Shown here in pieces: positions 1 to 9,123 of a stretch of DNA of 53,248 nucleotides. Under the pieces are notes generated by a model. The model searched no databases. It worked only from the letters and a program-made list of their open reading frames with translations, and was not told the DNA's origin. Position 1 is the first letter of the stretch. The number at the start of each line of letters is the position of its first letter. Both the position numbers and the translations under genes were made by a program. The DNA comes from Gammaproteobacteria bacterium MedPE (lineage in GTDB: Bacteria; Pseudomonadota; Gammaproteobacteria; Enterobacterales; Psychrobiaceae), in contig MPDF01000008.1 in the NCBI GenBank assembly GCA_001874365.1, positions 1 through 53,248 of the forward strand, given 5' to 3'.

Positions 1-225
1 GGGTTATTATTTTCCTTGGTTGAAAGTGAATCATTAATGCCACAAGCAAGAATTGCCTTAGGTGTTGGTTTTTTAGGGGCGTTCACGACGTTTTCGACAT
101 TTTCACTCGATACAGTGTTAATGCTCCAAGCCGGTGAGTTTCAAAAAGCAATCTTAAATATTCTATTCAATTTATTCCTGTGCTTGAGTGCAGTGTGCAT
201 TGGATTGTGGTTAGGCAGCAAATAA
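1..225 (+). CDS. crcB: CrcB fluoride channel, C-terminal part (cut by window edge)
   Basis: The frame is open from base 1, so the 5' part lies outside the window. The visible residues contain the segment GFLGAFTTFSTFSLDT, the hallmark TFSTF region of the CrcB/Fluc family, followed by a hydrophobic C-terminal helix. Members are small four-helix inner-membrane proteins that form dual-topology dimers and export fluoride. Position directly before serS fits the common gammaproteobacterial order lolA-rarA-crcB-serS, so rarA would be expected just upstream. The stop lies 40 bp before serS, which suggests co-transcription. Confidence 0.9.
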   Translation, partial: GLLFSLVESESLMPQARIALGVGFLGAFTTFSTFSLDTVLMLQAGEFQKAILNILFNLFLCLSAVCIGLWLGSK

Positions 226-241
226 TGAACAACAAATTTAA

Positions 242-1552
<1,311 letters not shown>

Positions 1553-1564
1553 ACATCACGTGAC

Positions 1565-1681
1565 ATGAACGATGAACAGCGGTTTAGACGCATGCTCTAT
1601 CGAGCCATGCTGCTATTGTTCAGCGGTTTACTAATGATTATGGTGGTAAGCGCTGTCGAATTAGTAATAAAGTATGCTTAA
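1565..1681 (+). CDS. Putative 38-residue single-helix membrane protein
   Basis: Short open frame starting ATG, 12 bp after the serS stop and ending 11 bp before the strong terminator at 1693. The product begins MNDEQRFRRMLYRAM, a charged, Arg-rich head, and continues into about 20 hydrophobic residues (LLLFSGLLMIMVVSAV) ending in a short tail with one Lys. The positive-inside pattern suggests an N-in single-pass inner-membrane peptide. No strong Shine-Dalgarno is seen, so translation may be coupled to serS. I do not recognise a family. Its fit between serS and the terminator is the main support; it could be a chance frame. Confidence 0.45.
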   Translation: MNDEQRFRRMLYRAMLLLFSGLLMIMVVSAVELVIKYA

Positions 1682-1692
1682 TGCGGGAACAC

Positions 1693-1719
1693 AAAAACCA
1701 CCTTCGGGTGGTTTTTTTA
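1693..1719 (+). terminator. Rho-independent terminator after serS
   Basis: AAAAACCACC, a TTCG tetraloop, then GGTGGTTTTTTT. The stem with the very stable TTCG loop and the T-run give a strong plus-strand terminator for serS and the small frame before it; the A-run on the other side makes it partly bidirectional. Confidence 0.93.
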
Positions 1720-1831
1720 TGTTTGGAACTTAGTGATAAGCAACTAGAGGTAATATGTTAATTGATTGACAGTTATTAACTTTATGATTAGTTTGGAGAA
1801 CTGATAAACCGCCAATTTCTTGGAGAGTAAA

Positions 1832-2257
1832 TTGTTTTTCATCAGCTTCTTTGTTTTTATCGCAACTATTTTCCTAGCGCTATGGTTTGGGCGTTCATTA
1901 TCCCTTTTTACCGATCAAACTTTCCCTACAATCTTATTGTTAGTCACTGTGCCTACTATTGGTTTTAGCGCTGCTTTACACTCTTTAAGCTCAATTAAAA
2001 CCACGATTAACGCAGTGAGAAAATCTGAGTCTAATAGCTTGGCTCAACACGTACTTCGCTCTTGTGGAAACATCGCACTTCTAGTCGGAGTAACAGTAAG
2101 TATTATCAACTTAATGTCCATCGGATATAACTGGAGCAATACTGCTGATTCGGGCTACTTAGGTGTGGCTGTCGCTACTGTTATTATGTCTACGTTTATT
2201 GGCTTGGTTGTGAAAGTTTTATGTGTTGTTGGTTTTTATAGGGTTCAAGGTGAATGA
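1832..2257 (+). CDS. Hypothetical membrane protein, four predicted helices
   Basis: I do not recognise this protein. Four hydrophobic stretches are visible (near the N terminus, about residues 32-50, 80-100 and 110-136) separated by short polar loops, the longest of which (SIKTTINAVRKSESNS) is basic and probably cytoplasmic. The frame can start at TTG 1820 or TTG 1832; GGAGAG lies just upstream of 1832, so I prefer that start (141 residues). An in-frame TAA at 1805 excludes a longer form. It is a monocistronic unit between two terminators. The topology recalls small ExbB/MotA-like proteins, but no family motif supports this. Confidence 0.7.
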   Translation: MFFISFFVFIATIFLALWFGRSLSLFTDQTFPTILLLVTVPTIGFSAALHSLSSIKTTINAVRKSESNSLAQHVLRSCGNIALLVGVTVSIINLMSIGYNWSNTADSGYLGVAVATVIMSTFIGLVVKVLCVVGFYRVQGE

Positions 2258-2333
2258 TATTTTGAACTAGTTCTTTTGGTTGCTATTTTCGTTGAAGATA
2301 AATTACACTCGCTCCGACTCATTTCGGACATAA

Positions 2334-2361
2334 AAAAATCCAGCGCATGCGCTGGATTTTT
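2334..2361. terminator. Bidirectional terminator between convergent genes
   Basis: AAAAATCCAGCG, CATG, CGCTGGATTTTT forms a near-perfect palindrome with A-run and T-run flanks. It serves the plus-strand membrane protein and the minus-strand symporter operon, which converge here. Confidence 0.92.
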
Positions 2362-2382
2362 AGTCTATCAATCGTTAATTGA

Positions 2383-4116
2383 TTAGTGATCGTGTGCTGC
2401 ACCTGCACCCTTAGGTACACGGATAGATTCAACCATATTAACAACGTCTTGTGGTACATCCCCTGTCATTTTCGAAACAACGAATGCTGTACCAAAGTTA
2501 ACCAACATACCGATAGTACCGATACCTTCTGGAGATATACCAAATAGCCAATTTTCTGGCTTGTTACCGGTCGGGTTCACGAACTTAAAGTAGATAATGT
2601 AAGTTGCCGTAAACAATAGACCTGTAATCATGCCTGCAATAGCGCCTTCTTTATTCATCTTCTTACTAAAGATCCCCATGATAATCGCTGGGAAGAGAGA
2701 CGATGCAGCAAGTCCAAAGGCAAAGGCAACAACCGCGGCAACAAAACCTGGTGGGTTAATACCGAAGTAGCCAGCCATTACGATACCTGCTGCTGCTGCA
2801 CCACGTGCCCACATTAATTCCTGCTTATCTGAAATATCAGGACGTAATGTTTTCTTCATTAAATCATGAGAAACTGACGTTGAAATGACCAGTAGTAAGC
2901 CAGCAGATGTTGAGAGCGCTGCGGCTAGGCCACCGGCGGCAACTAACGCAATGACCCATGCTGGTAAATCAGCAATTTCAGGATTTGCTAGTACCATGAT
3001 GTCACGGTCAATTTTCATTTCATTGCGTTCATCGCCTGAGTAGAACATTTTGCCATCACCATTTTTATCATCAAATGTGATTAAGCCTGTTTTTTCCCAG
3101 TTTTTGATCCAGCTAGGTGCGTCAGCGTATGAAGTACCTTGGCCATAAACTTTAGAACCATCTTGCATTTGTACTGTTGGACCATTGATTGTTTCAATCA
3201 TGTTTACACGTGCAAATGAAGAAAGTGCTGGAATAGTCGTATACATAATACCGATAAATACGAGTGTCCAACCCGCAGAAATACGCGAATCTTTAACTTT
3301 TGGAACGGTAAAGAAACGAACGATTACATGAGGTAGACCCGCAGTACCAATCATTAATGCACCAGTAATACAGAATACATCAAGGGTTGATTTTCGGCCT
3401 TCGGTGTACGCGCCAAAACCGAGTTCTTGGGATAATCCATCAAGTTTTGCTAGGAGATAGCCTGAACCATCGACCATTTCACTACCAAAACCAATCTGCG
3501 GAATAGCATTACCTGTCATCATAACGGAAATGAAAATGGCAGGAACCATGAATGCAAAAATTAATACACAGTACTGAGCAACCTGTGTATAGGTAATACC
3601 TTTCATACCGCCTAATACAGCGTAGAAGAATACTACTGCCATCCCAATGACAACACCCGTTTCGATCTCTACTTCTAAGAAGCGTGAGAATACAACACCA
3701 ACGCCGCGCATTTGGCCTGCGATGTAGGTGAAACAAATAAATATTGCACAAACAACGGCAACTATACGTGCTGTGTCTGAGTAATAACGATCGCCAATGA
3801 AATCTGGGACCGTGAATTTACCGAATTTACGCAGGTACGGAACCATACATAATGCCAGTAGAACGTAACCTCCAGTCCAACCTAGTAAATAAACTAGGCC
3901 ATCAGAACCTGTAAATGACACGATACCAGCTAGTGAAATAAATGAGGCCGCTGACATCCAATCTGCTGCCGTTGCCATACCGTTCATGACTGGTGGCACA
4001 CCGCCGCCAGCAACATAAAACTCTTTTGTTGAACCTGCGCGGGCCCAGATTGCGATGCCAATATACATCGCAAACGTTAGACCAACGATAATATAGGTTA
4101 ATACTTGTACATCCAT
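2383..4116 (-). CDS. Na+/solute symporter large subunit (VC_2705 type, ActP-like)
   Basis: Inner-membrane sodium:solute symporter of the SSS family, 577 residues with about 13 hydrophobic segments. SSS features include the early segment GGGVPPVMNGMATAADWMSA. The companion small subunit lies 10 bp upstream, the arrangement of the VC_2705-type two-gene symporters usually annotated as acetate/cation symporters. A large hydrophilic loop around residues 320-375 contains DDKNGDGK, which resembles an EF-hand calcium loop; this extra loop lengthens the protein relative to classic ActP. The actual substrate cannot be fixed from sequence; acetate or another small carboxylate is likely. Confidence 0.9.
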   Translation of the reverse strand: MDVQVLTYIIVGLTFAMYIGIAIWARAGSTKEFYVAGGGVPPVMNGMATAADWMSAASFISLAGIVSFTGSDGLVYLLGWTGGYVLLALCMVPYLRKFGKFTVPDFIGDRYYSDTARIVAVVCAIFICFTYIAGQMRGVGVVFSRFLEVEIETGVVIGMAVVFFYAVLGGMKGITYTQVAQYCVLIFAFMVPAIFISVMMTGNAIPQIGFGSEMVDGSGYLLAKLDGLSQELGFGAYTEGRKSTLDVFCITGALMIGTAGLPHVIVRFFTVPKVKDSRISAGWTLVFIGIMYTTIPALSSFARVNMIETINGPTVQMQDGSKVYGQGTSYADAPSWIKNWEKTGLITFDDKNGDGKMFYSGDERNEMKIDRDIMVLANPEIADLPAWVIALVAAGGLAAALSTSAGLLLVISTSVSHDLMKKTLRPDISDKQELMWARGAAAAGIVMAGYFGINPPGFVAAVVAFAFGLAASSLFPAIIMGIFSKKMNKEGAIAGMITGLLFTATYIIYFKFVNPTGNKPENWLFGISPEGIGTIGMLVNFGTAFVVSKMTGDVPQDVVNMVESIRVPKGAGAAHDH

Positions 4117-4126
4117 CTTATCGCTC

Positions 4127-4390
4127 CTATTCTTCTACGTTATATTTTTTATCAAGATTGTTCATCTGCTTAACGTAGATGAAAATCAAGGCAATAAAGA
4201 CATACATGGCACCTTGTTGAGCGAACCAAAATCCTAACTTAAACCCCATAAAAGTGATTTCATTGAGTTGATCAATAAATAAAATGCCGCATCCGTAAGA
4301 TACAACAAACCAAACCGCCAATAATTTCAGCATAATCTTCAGGTTTTCTTTCCAATAACCTTCAGCTTGTTCTTTGCTCTCGAAACTCAT
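4127..4390 (-). CDS. Symporter small subunit (DUF4212)
   Basis: Protein of 87 residues with two transmembrane helices (about 18-40 and 52-72). The stretch LGFWFAQQGAMYVFIALIF followed by a basic KQMNNLDKKY tail is characteristic of the DUF4212 / sodium:solute symporter small-subunit family. It is encoded directly before the large subunit, with a 10-bp gap, so the two should be made together and act as one carrier. The start is supported by AGGGGG upstream of the ATG. Upstream lies an intergenic region of nearly 500 bp that must contain its promoter. Confidence 0.93.
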   Translation of the reverse strand: MSFESKEQAEGYWKENLKIMLKLLAVWFVVSYGCGILFIDQLNEITFMGFKLGFWFAQQGAMYVFIALIFIYVKQMNNLDKKYNVEE

Positions 4391-4874
4391 ATAACTGCCC
4401 CCTTTTGTTTAATAGTTATGTTGGAGTTACGAAAGTTAATCTAGCAAGCATGCTAGGCATAGGAATCAAGACCTTAGTCTAAATAGTTAGTCTGTCTTTT
4501 AACGTAGCGTGTAGCTCAAAATGAATAAAGCCTAATAAACAGCGGGTTGTAACCAAAATGTTACAAGTTGAAACGAGGCAGATTTAATAGTTTGTTAGAC
4601 GAAGGTCTAGTAAGTAAACTGCTGTTTTAAAATGAAATTTGAACAAATACTCTAGATTCGAGACGCAAGATTTATCAGCAATATGCGTAAACTACACTAT
4701 AAGGTGTAACAGAATATTACTATTTTGTGGTACTTTATTCTTATTGCTAATTGGTAGTTGGTACTTAGGTGGGTTGTTTAAGACTGAGCTATCCGTAAAC
4801 TTATGCCCGTTCAAAAGGATTAGTTTTGCTGGCTGTTGAAACTATGTTGTTATCCTATTCTTATCGAGGTTACA
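4391..4874. other. Divergent intergenic region, symporter operon / GGDEF gene
   Basis: About 480 bp without a convincing gene. It must hold the minus-strand promoter of the symporter operon and the plus-strand promoter of the cyclase, but I see no box good enough to call. A short inverted repeat, CTAGCA-AGCA-TGCTAG, occupies 4441-4456. A TTG-initiated 66-codon frame (4639-4839) with one hydrophobic stretch is present but has no ribosome binding site; I do not call it a gene. Confidence 0.5.
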
Positions 4875-5897
4875 TTGAAATTTTCTGAAGACTCTAGTCA
4901 AGCGGCAAATTACTTAAGGCGCGCGGTGCCGAAAATGGTTGAACACGACATTGTACCTAATCCGCTAAATTATACGCTTTGGTATAGTTATTTTTCACAA
5001 GCATATCCATCGCTTAATAAAGCGTTAGAAGAGACAGTTGCTCGATATGGAACCTGTCCCGTTGACGTCAGTGAATCTTTGTTCCTTGAGCACATTATTA
5101 AGTCCGATGACCAATTACGTCAAAATGGCATGATTCAACAATCACTTGTTCATTTGGTTAGTGGTTTATCTGGCACCATTGCGGTAACGGCGCAAGAGAC
5201 TGCTGTTTATTCGTCGGCGCTAAAAGAAAATATCATGGAGTTGGGGACGTCGGGTCTCAATGATGAACTGGTACAAAAACTTAATGAGCTCAGCTCAAAT
5301 GCAAGTGGCCTGTGTAGTACTAATGATGCGTTTCAATCTCAACTTGCTCAAGCAAAATCTGAAATTAATGCGTTAAAGCAAGAACTCGAAAAATCACAAT
5401 CACAAGCGTCTACTGATGCATTAACTGGGCTGGCAAATCGACGGGTTTTTGAGTCTATTTTCGCCCAACATGCGCATAACAATGAGTTGCCAATGTCTGT
5501 CGTTATGATTGATATTGACCGGTTTAAGAACTTTAATGATACCCACGGTCATATGATGGGGGATCAAATTCTTCAATTTGTGGGCAAGCTATTAAAACAA
5601 GAGTGTCCGGCGTCAGTGACTCCTGTTCGATTCGGGGGCGAAGAATTTGCATTGTTGTGTCCTGAGTTGGCAATCGACAATGTGAGAGATATTGCTGAAA
5701 CTATTCGTACTAAATTATCTAAAGTTGCCTTTAGCAATAAGCGTACAGGAGAGCGTATTGAGCCTGTAACAGCTTCATTTGGCATTGCTGTCAAGCGTTC
5801 TAATGAAGTGCTCGAAAATTTAATTGAGCGGGCTGATAGTGCTTTATATACGGCGAAAAATAATGGCCGAAATCAAGTGCAATTAGCGTCACAATAA
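4875..5897 (+). CDS. Diguanylate cyclase (GGDEF protein)
   Basis: Predicted soluble diguanylate cyclase making cyclic di-GMP from two GTP. The C-terminal GGDEF domain starts at about residue 178 (STDALTGLANRR) and carries an intact GGEEF active loop at about 254-258, so it should be active. Five residues before the loop, where an RxxD inhibitory site would sit, the sequence is PASV, so product inhibition through the I-site is not expected. The N-terminal half has no membrane helix; it is helical and includes a coiled coil at about 150-178, likely for dimerisation. I chose TTG 4875 because GAGG lies just upstream; the frame extends to 4836 without such support. Confidence 0.88.
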   Translation: MKFSEDSSQAANYLRRAVPKMVEHDIVPNPLNYTLWYSYFSQAYPSLNKALEETVARYGTCPVDVSESLFLEHIIKSDDQLRQNGMIQQSLVHLVSGLSGTIAVTAQETAVYSSALKENIMELGTSGLNDELVQKLNELSSNASGLCSTNDAFQSQLAQAKSEINALKQELEKSQSQASTDALTGLANRRVFESIFAQHAHNNELPMSVVMIDIDRFKNFNDTHGHMMGDQILQFVGKLLKQECPASVTPVRFGGEEFALLCPELAIDNVRDIAETIRTKLSKVAFSNKRTGERIEPVTASFGIAVKRSNEVLENLIERADSALYTAKNNGRNQVQLASQ

Positions 5898-6002
5898 AAT
5901 GCCGTGACAAGGATGTCATCAAAAAACGACAACAACGTGATTTAGTGTTTAAATATAAAAGGAAGAATTTTACAAAAGATATGTACTAGAAATAAGAAGA
6001 AG

Positions 6003-6079
6003 TGGCGCGCATGGAAGGAGTCGAACCTCCGACCGCCTGGTTCGTAGCCAGGTACTCTATCCAGCTGAGCTACATGCGC
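6003..6079 (-). tRNA. tRNA-Arg (anticodon ACG)
   Basis: On the minus strand the cloverleaf reads GCGCATG acceptor, TA, D-stem GCTC/GAGT, anticodon stem CCTGG/CCAGG with loop CTACGAA (ACG), T-stem GGAGG/CCTTC with loop TTCGACT, acceptor CATGCGC, discriminator G and an encoded CCA. It follows tRNA-Ser in the same transcript, the same order as serV-argV in E. coli but with only one arginine copy in view. ACG tRNA is normally edited to ICG by TadA. Confidence 0.97.
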
Positions 6080-6116
6080 GCATCAAATTCCCATTTTATT
6101 AATGCATTTAATAAAA

Positions 6117-6208
6117 TGGCGGAGAAGGAGGGATTCGAACCCTCGATGGGATTTAAAGCCCATACTCCCTTAGCAGGGGAGCGCCTTCGGCCACTCGGCC
6201 ACCTCTCC
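6117..6208 (-). tRNA. tRNA-Ser (anticodon GCT)
   Basis: The minus strand reads acceptor GGAGAGG pairing with CTTCTCC, an anticodon loop CTGCTAA (GCT), a long class II variable arm built on TATGGGC/GCCCAT-type pairing, T-loop TTCGAAT, discriminator G and encoded CCA. It is the first gene of the two-tRNA unit and decodes AGC/AGU. The long variable arm is the recognition element for the SerS encoded at 266. Confidence 0.97.
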
Positions 6209-6219
6209 GTTGACGAGGC

Positions 6220-6247
6220 ATATTATAGAAGTCCTAAAATATGTCAA
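6220..6247 (-). promoter_or_regulatory. Sigma-70 promoter of the tRNA-Ser/tRNA-Arg unit
   Basis: On the minus strand TTGACA (6242-6247) is followed after about 16 bp by TAATAT overlapping a perfect TATAAT, ending about 12 bp before the mature 5' end of tRNA-Ser. A GC-containing stretch (GCCTCG) follows the -10 box, as in stringently controlled stable-RNA promoters; this last point is inference. Confidence 0.75.
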
Positions 6248-6301
6248 CATCGTATTTCATCAATTGCTTGTTAAATAAACGAATTTATGAAAATTCTTTA
6301 G

Positions 6302-6841
6302 TTACCACATCAAATCATCGGGAATTTGGAAGTCGGCGTATGGATCATCTTCGTCAATCTCTGCTGGTTGATTATCATTTTGAAGAACGATGTAGTTATC
6401 ATCAACCGCGGCAATCTTGTCTGCGGCTAGTGTTGGCAGTAAATATATGGTGTCATCAAAATGACAAATAGTAATCCGCCCTTTAACCAACGCATTGTGG
6501 TTTAGGTCATTCAGCAATAAACGTTTCACTTTACCGTCTAACGCATAGTTATATTCAAGCTCACCTTCATAGTCTTTAATATGAAGTTGGGCGATCATTT
6601 GTTTAACTTTACCTTGCTCTGATTTTTTATCTAATGCGTGTTGAATAGCCGCATTTTTTTGGGCATCTGTGGCCGCTTGTTGTTGCTTCTTTGCATCGAT
6701 CTCATCTTGCAGCGACGTGTCTGCTTCGACTTGTTTCTTACGAACGGCCTTATTCTTTTTACGTTTTTCGCTGCGGATTTTATTAGCAGATTGTTTGTTC
6801 GCTAAACCTGCCTTTAATAATTGTTCTTGTAACGACGCCAT
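6302..6841 (-). CDS. yaiL: DUF2058 / YaiL family nucleoprotein
   Basis: A 179-residue soluble protein matching the DUF2058 (YaiL) family. The N-terminal 60-70 residues are a strongly basic, Lys/Arg- and Gln/Ala-rich coiled coil (SEKRKKNKAVRKKQVEAD), consistent with nucleic-acid association. The C-terminal half is a compact domain with YNYALDGKVKRLLL and an acidic tail ending DDPYADFQIPDDLMW. The biochemical role in the family is unclear. It lies 54 bp after nadD on the same strand and probably shares the leuS-nadD transcript, in the place where rsfS is often found. Confidence 0.88.
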   Translation of the reverse strand: MASLQEQLLKAGLANKQSANKIRSEKRKKNKAVRKKQVEADTSLQDEIDAKKQQQAATDAQKNAAIQHALDKKSEQGKVKQMIAQLHIKDYEGELEYNYALDGKVKRLLLNDLNHNALVKGRITICHFDDTIYLLPTLAADKIAAVDDNYIVLQNDNQPAEIDEDDPYADFQIPDDLMW

Positions 6842-6895
6842 CTTTGCCTCAATGGGGAAATACTAAAAGATTGACGAATGATATCAATCACCAAT

Positions 6896-7540
6896 TCAGT
6901 TGGCTAGATAAAGTTGGTGCTTGGTGATATACGCCTCGACAGCAGGTGGCGTAAGGAATGTAATAGGGTGGTTATCGCTAATTGCTTGACGCATCTGCGA
7001 CGATGAAATCGCCAATGGAAACGCATGATGAATATAAATTCTGCCACCTAGACTGTCGCTTAAATCTTCAATGCTTTTTGTTTCATGTTGTTCAAGTAGC
7101 TTGCGAACATCATCATTGTTCTCAATATTGTACCCTGGGCGTTGTGACACAATTAGATGGCAATGTTTGAGTATTTCTTGCCAGCGATGCCAGGTCGTAA
7201 AATTAACAAGTGAATCCATACCCATTAAAAAGCAGAGTGGATGTTCTGGATAATTGTCTCTGAAATGATTAATGGTGTCGGCGGTATAGGAAATTCTCGG
7301 GGAGTTTATTTCTATATCGCTTATCTCAAGTTGCTGACAATCTTGTGTCGCCAATTTTAGCATCGCAAGACGATGCTCGGCGGGGATCTTTCCATCCTGC
7401 TTATGAGGTGAGACAAAATTAGGAATCATGGTTACATGGCGCAATGACAAGGTCTGACATATATCAAGCGCACTTCGTAAATGACCATGATGAACTGGAT
7501 TAAAAGTGCCACCGAACAGACCAATAGGTGTTTTCATCAA
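6896..7540 (-). CDS. nadD: Nicotinate-nucleotide adenylyltransferase
   Basis: Cytoplasmic enzyme that adenylates nicotinate mononucleotide to deamido-NAD, a shared step of de novo and salvage NAD synthesis. The nucleotidyltransferase signature GGTFNPVHHGH is at residues 10-20 and the second ATP-binding motif ISSSQMR near residue 180. Length (214) is normal. Its ATG overlaps the end of holA by 4 bp (ATGA type), so translation is probably coupled. The usual downstream rsfS-rlmH pair is absent here; yaiL follows instead. Confidence 0.97.
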   Translation of the reverse strand: MMKTPIGLFGGTFNPVHHGHLRSALDICQTLSLRHVTMIPNFVSPHKQDGKIPAEHRLAMLKLATQDCQQLEISDIEINSPRISYTADTINHFRDNYPEHPLCFLMGMDSLVNFTTWHRWQEILKHCHLIVSQRPGYNIENNDDVRKLLEQHETKSIEDLSDSLGGRIYIHHAFPLAISSSQMRQAISDNHPITFLTPPAVEAYITKHQLYLAN

Positions 7541-8541
7541 TCTAAATCGCCAGTAAGATTTAACGTGAGCTGAGTTAACTTATCCCATGGTAATTCAAAA
7601 GATAACTTAATGGATTGTTCTATCTCACTTAATACGGACAACGCATGAAGCAGCTTTTGAAGCGATAAACGACGCAGCGCTGTTTCAAACAGTTTTTGAC
7701 GGGTGGCCCAAACACGTGCTTGTTGATAGAGCGGAGCCAGAGATTGTTTTTGATTTTGCGCTTGTTTAAGATTTATTAACAACGTTAGCTCTCGATTAAA
7801 TGCCCAAAATAACAACTGCGGTTCAATTTCTTCCCGTTGTAGACTAACTAATATTTTTAGGGCCTTATCACTGTAGCCTTCAAGCAGGGCATCTTGTAAT
7901 TCAAATAAACTAAATCGAGATTGATTTGTGACACGTTGCTTCAATCCTGCAACGTCTAGCATTTGTTGACCGACTTGCAATGATAACTTTTCGATCTCTT
8001 GAGATGCTGCTAATAGATTCCCTTCAAACATTTGAGATAATAAGGAAATGCCTTGAGGGGCGATATTGAGCTGATGCTTCGCTATTTCGCCTTCAAGCCA
8101 CTTTACAAAATGGTGTCCTTCTGGCTGCGTAATTTGTACGAATATTCCTTTAGCGTCGAGCGCTTTAAACCACTTTGCTTTTTGTGACTCGGCAGTCGCC
8201 TTAGGGCCATGGATCAATAATACGGTGTCTGGCGACTGATGCGCCAAAAATTCGTTAATTGCTTTTGCACCTTCTTGTCCTGGCTTTAGGCTTGTCAGCT
8301 CTAATTCAATCAATTGTTTGTTTGAAAAAAGCGATAGATTTTGCCCGTTTGAATTAAGATCTTGCCAACTAAATTGTGGGTCCTGAACAAGTGATATCCG
8401 TTCATCAAAACCTTGCTGACTACAGGATTGTCGAATTGCATCGATGGTTTGTATTTTTTGCAACGGCTCATCACCAAGAACCATATAAACGGGTGCTAAC
8501 TGACTAAGATGTTGATTAACTTGGTTAACGTAGATTCGCAT
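7537..8541 (-). CDS. holA: DNA polymerase III delta subunit
   Basis: Clamp-loader subunit that opens the beta sliding clamp as part of the DnaX complex. The 334-residue length and the N-terminal sequence MRIYVNQVNQHLSQLAPVYMVLGDEPLQ match HolA, with the family signature GDEPL at about 23-27. The middle has the expected degenerate AAA+ fold without a Walker A. It sits 8 bp after lptE and overlaps nadD by 4 bp, in the conserved leuS-lptE-holA-nadD order. Confidence 0.96.
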   Translation of the reverse strand: MRIYVNQVNQHLSQLAPVYMVLGDEPLQKIQTIDAIRQSCSQQGFDERISLVQDPQFSWQDLNSNGQNLSLFSNKQLIELELTSLKPGQEGAKAINEFLAHQSPDTVLLIHGPKATAESQKAKWFKALDAKGIFVQITQPEGHHFVKWLEGEIAKHQLNIAPQGISLLSQMFEGNLLAASQEIEKLSLQVGQQMLDVAGLKQRVTNQSRFSLFELQDALLEGYSDKALKILVSLQREEIEPQLLFWAFNRELTLLINLKQAQNQKQSLAPLYQQARVWATRQKLFETALRRLSLQKLLHALSVLSEIEQSIKLSFELPWDKLTQLTLNLTGDLD

Positions 8542-8549
8542 ATCAGGAG

Positions 8550-9038
8550 CTAAAGCCGGCTAAGTTGCTGGATGATCTGACGTGAAGCCTGTTGCCTGAT
8601 TTCTCGAAGTAATTGCTCTCGTTCACGACTTTTAGCTTGCGCAGTCTGTGGATCATCTAAGTAATCACGACGAATAGTAACAGTAAAGGGTCTTGACTCT
8701 TCATTGGGTTCAATGAGCTGATATTCTAATGAATAAATAAGTTCGTATTCAGCCACTTGTCCCGTTGAAAATAACGATAGTGTGCCACGTTCGAATCGCT
8801 CTTTACCTAACCGCAAAATAGGAGAAGTACCATTGCTATTAATTTTCACTTTTTGTTGTGCCAGTTGTGCAGTAACCAAACGAGTAATTTCATTAAATTT
8901 ATCTTGGCTTTGAACGTTAAGCGATTGCAATGAAGTGGGCAGTTGGTAATTTCCTTGAAGGCGGAAACCACAACCAGAGATAATAAAAATTATGGCGGTA
9001 ATGGCACACAATTTTGTGAAGCTGTTGATAGGGTGCAA
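8550..9038 (-). CDS. lptE: LPS-assembly lipoprotein LptE
   Basis: Outer-membrane lipoprotein that plugs the LptD barrel and helps place LPS in the outer leaflet. A short basic-hydrophobic signal peptide ends in the lipobox IISGC with the lipidated Cys at about residue 23, followed by GFRLQGNYQLP, typical of LptE. The 162-residue size is normal. The gene lies between leuS and holA as in most gammaproteobacteria. Confidence 0.95.
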   Translation of the reverse strand: MHPINSFTKLCAITAIIFIISGCGFRLQGNYQLPTSLQSLNVQSQDKFNEITRLVTAQLAQQKVKINSNGTSPILRLGKERFERGTLSLFSTGQVAEYELIYSLEYQLIEPNEESRPFTVTIRRDYLDDPQTAQAKSREREQLLREIRQQASRQIIQQLSRL

Positions 9039-9123
9039 TGGTCACCTCGTCATTTTATTAAATATCGATTAGGAAAGCAGTTTCCTGCCTTCCTAATAGT
9101 TAGGGGGCTTAAAACACGAGCCT

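Noticed and set aside
4639-4839. 66-codon TTG frame with one hydrophobic stretch before the GGDEF gene
   Set aside because: No ribosome binding site, rare start, Cys-rich odd composition and no family; most likely a chance frame.
6002-6274. 90-codon plus-strand frame over the tRNA genes
   Set aside because: It is the well-known false translation of antisense tRNA genes (EGFEPS/EGVEPPT-type peptides); both tRNAs fold perfectly on the minus strand.
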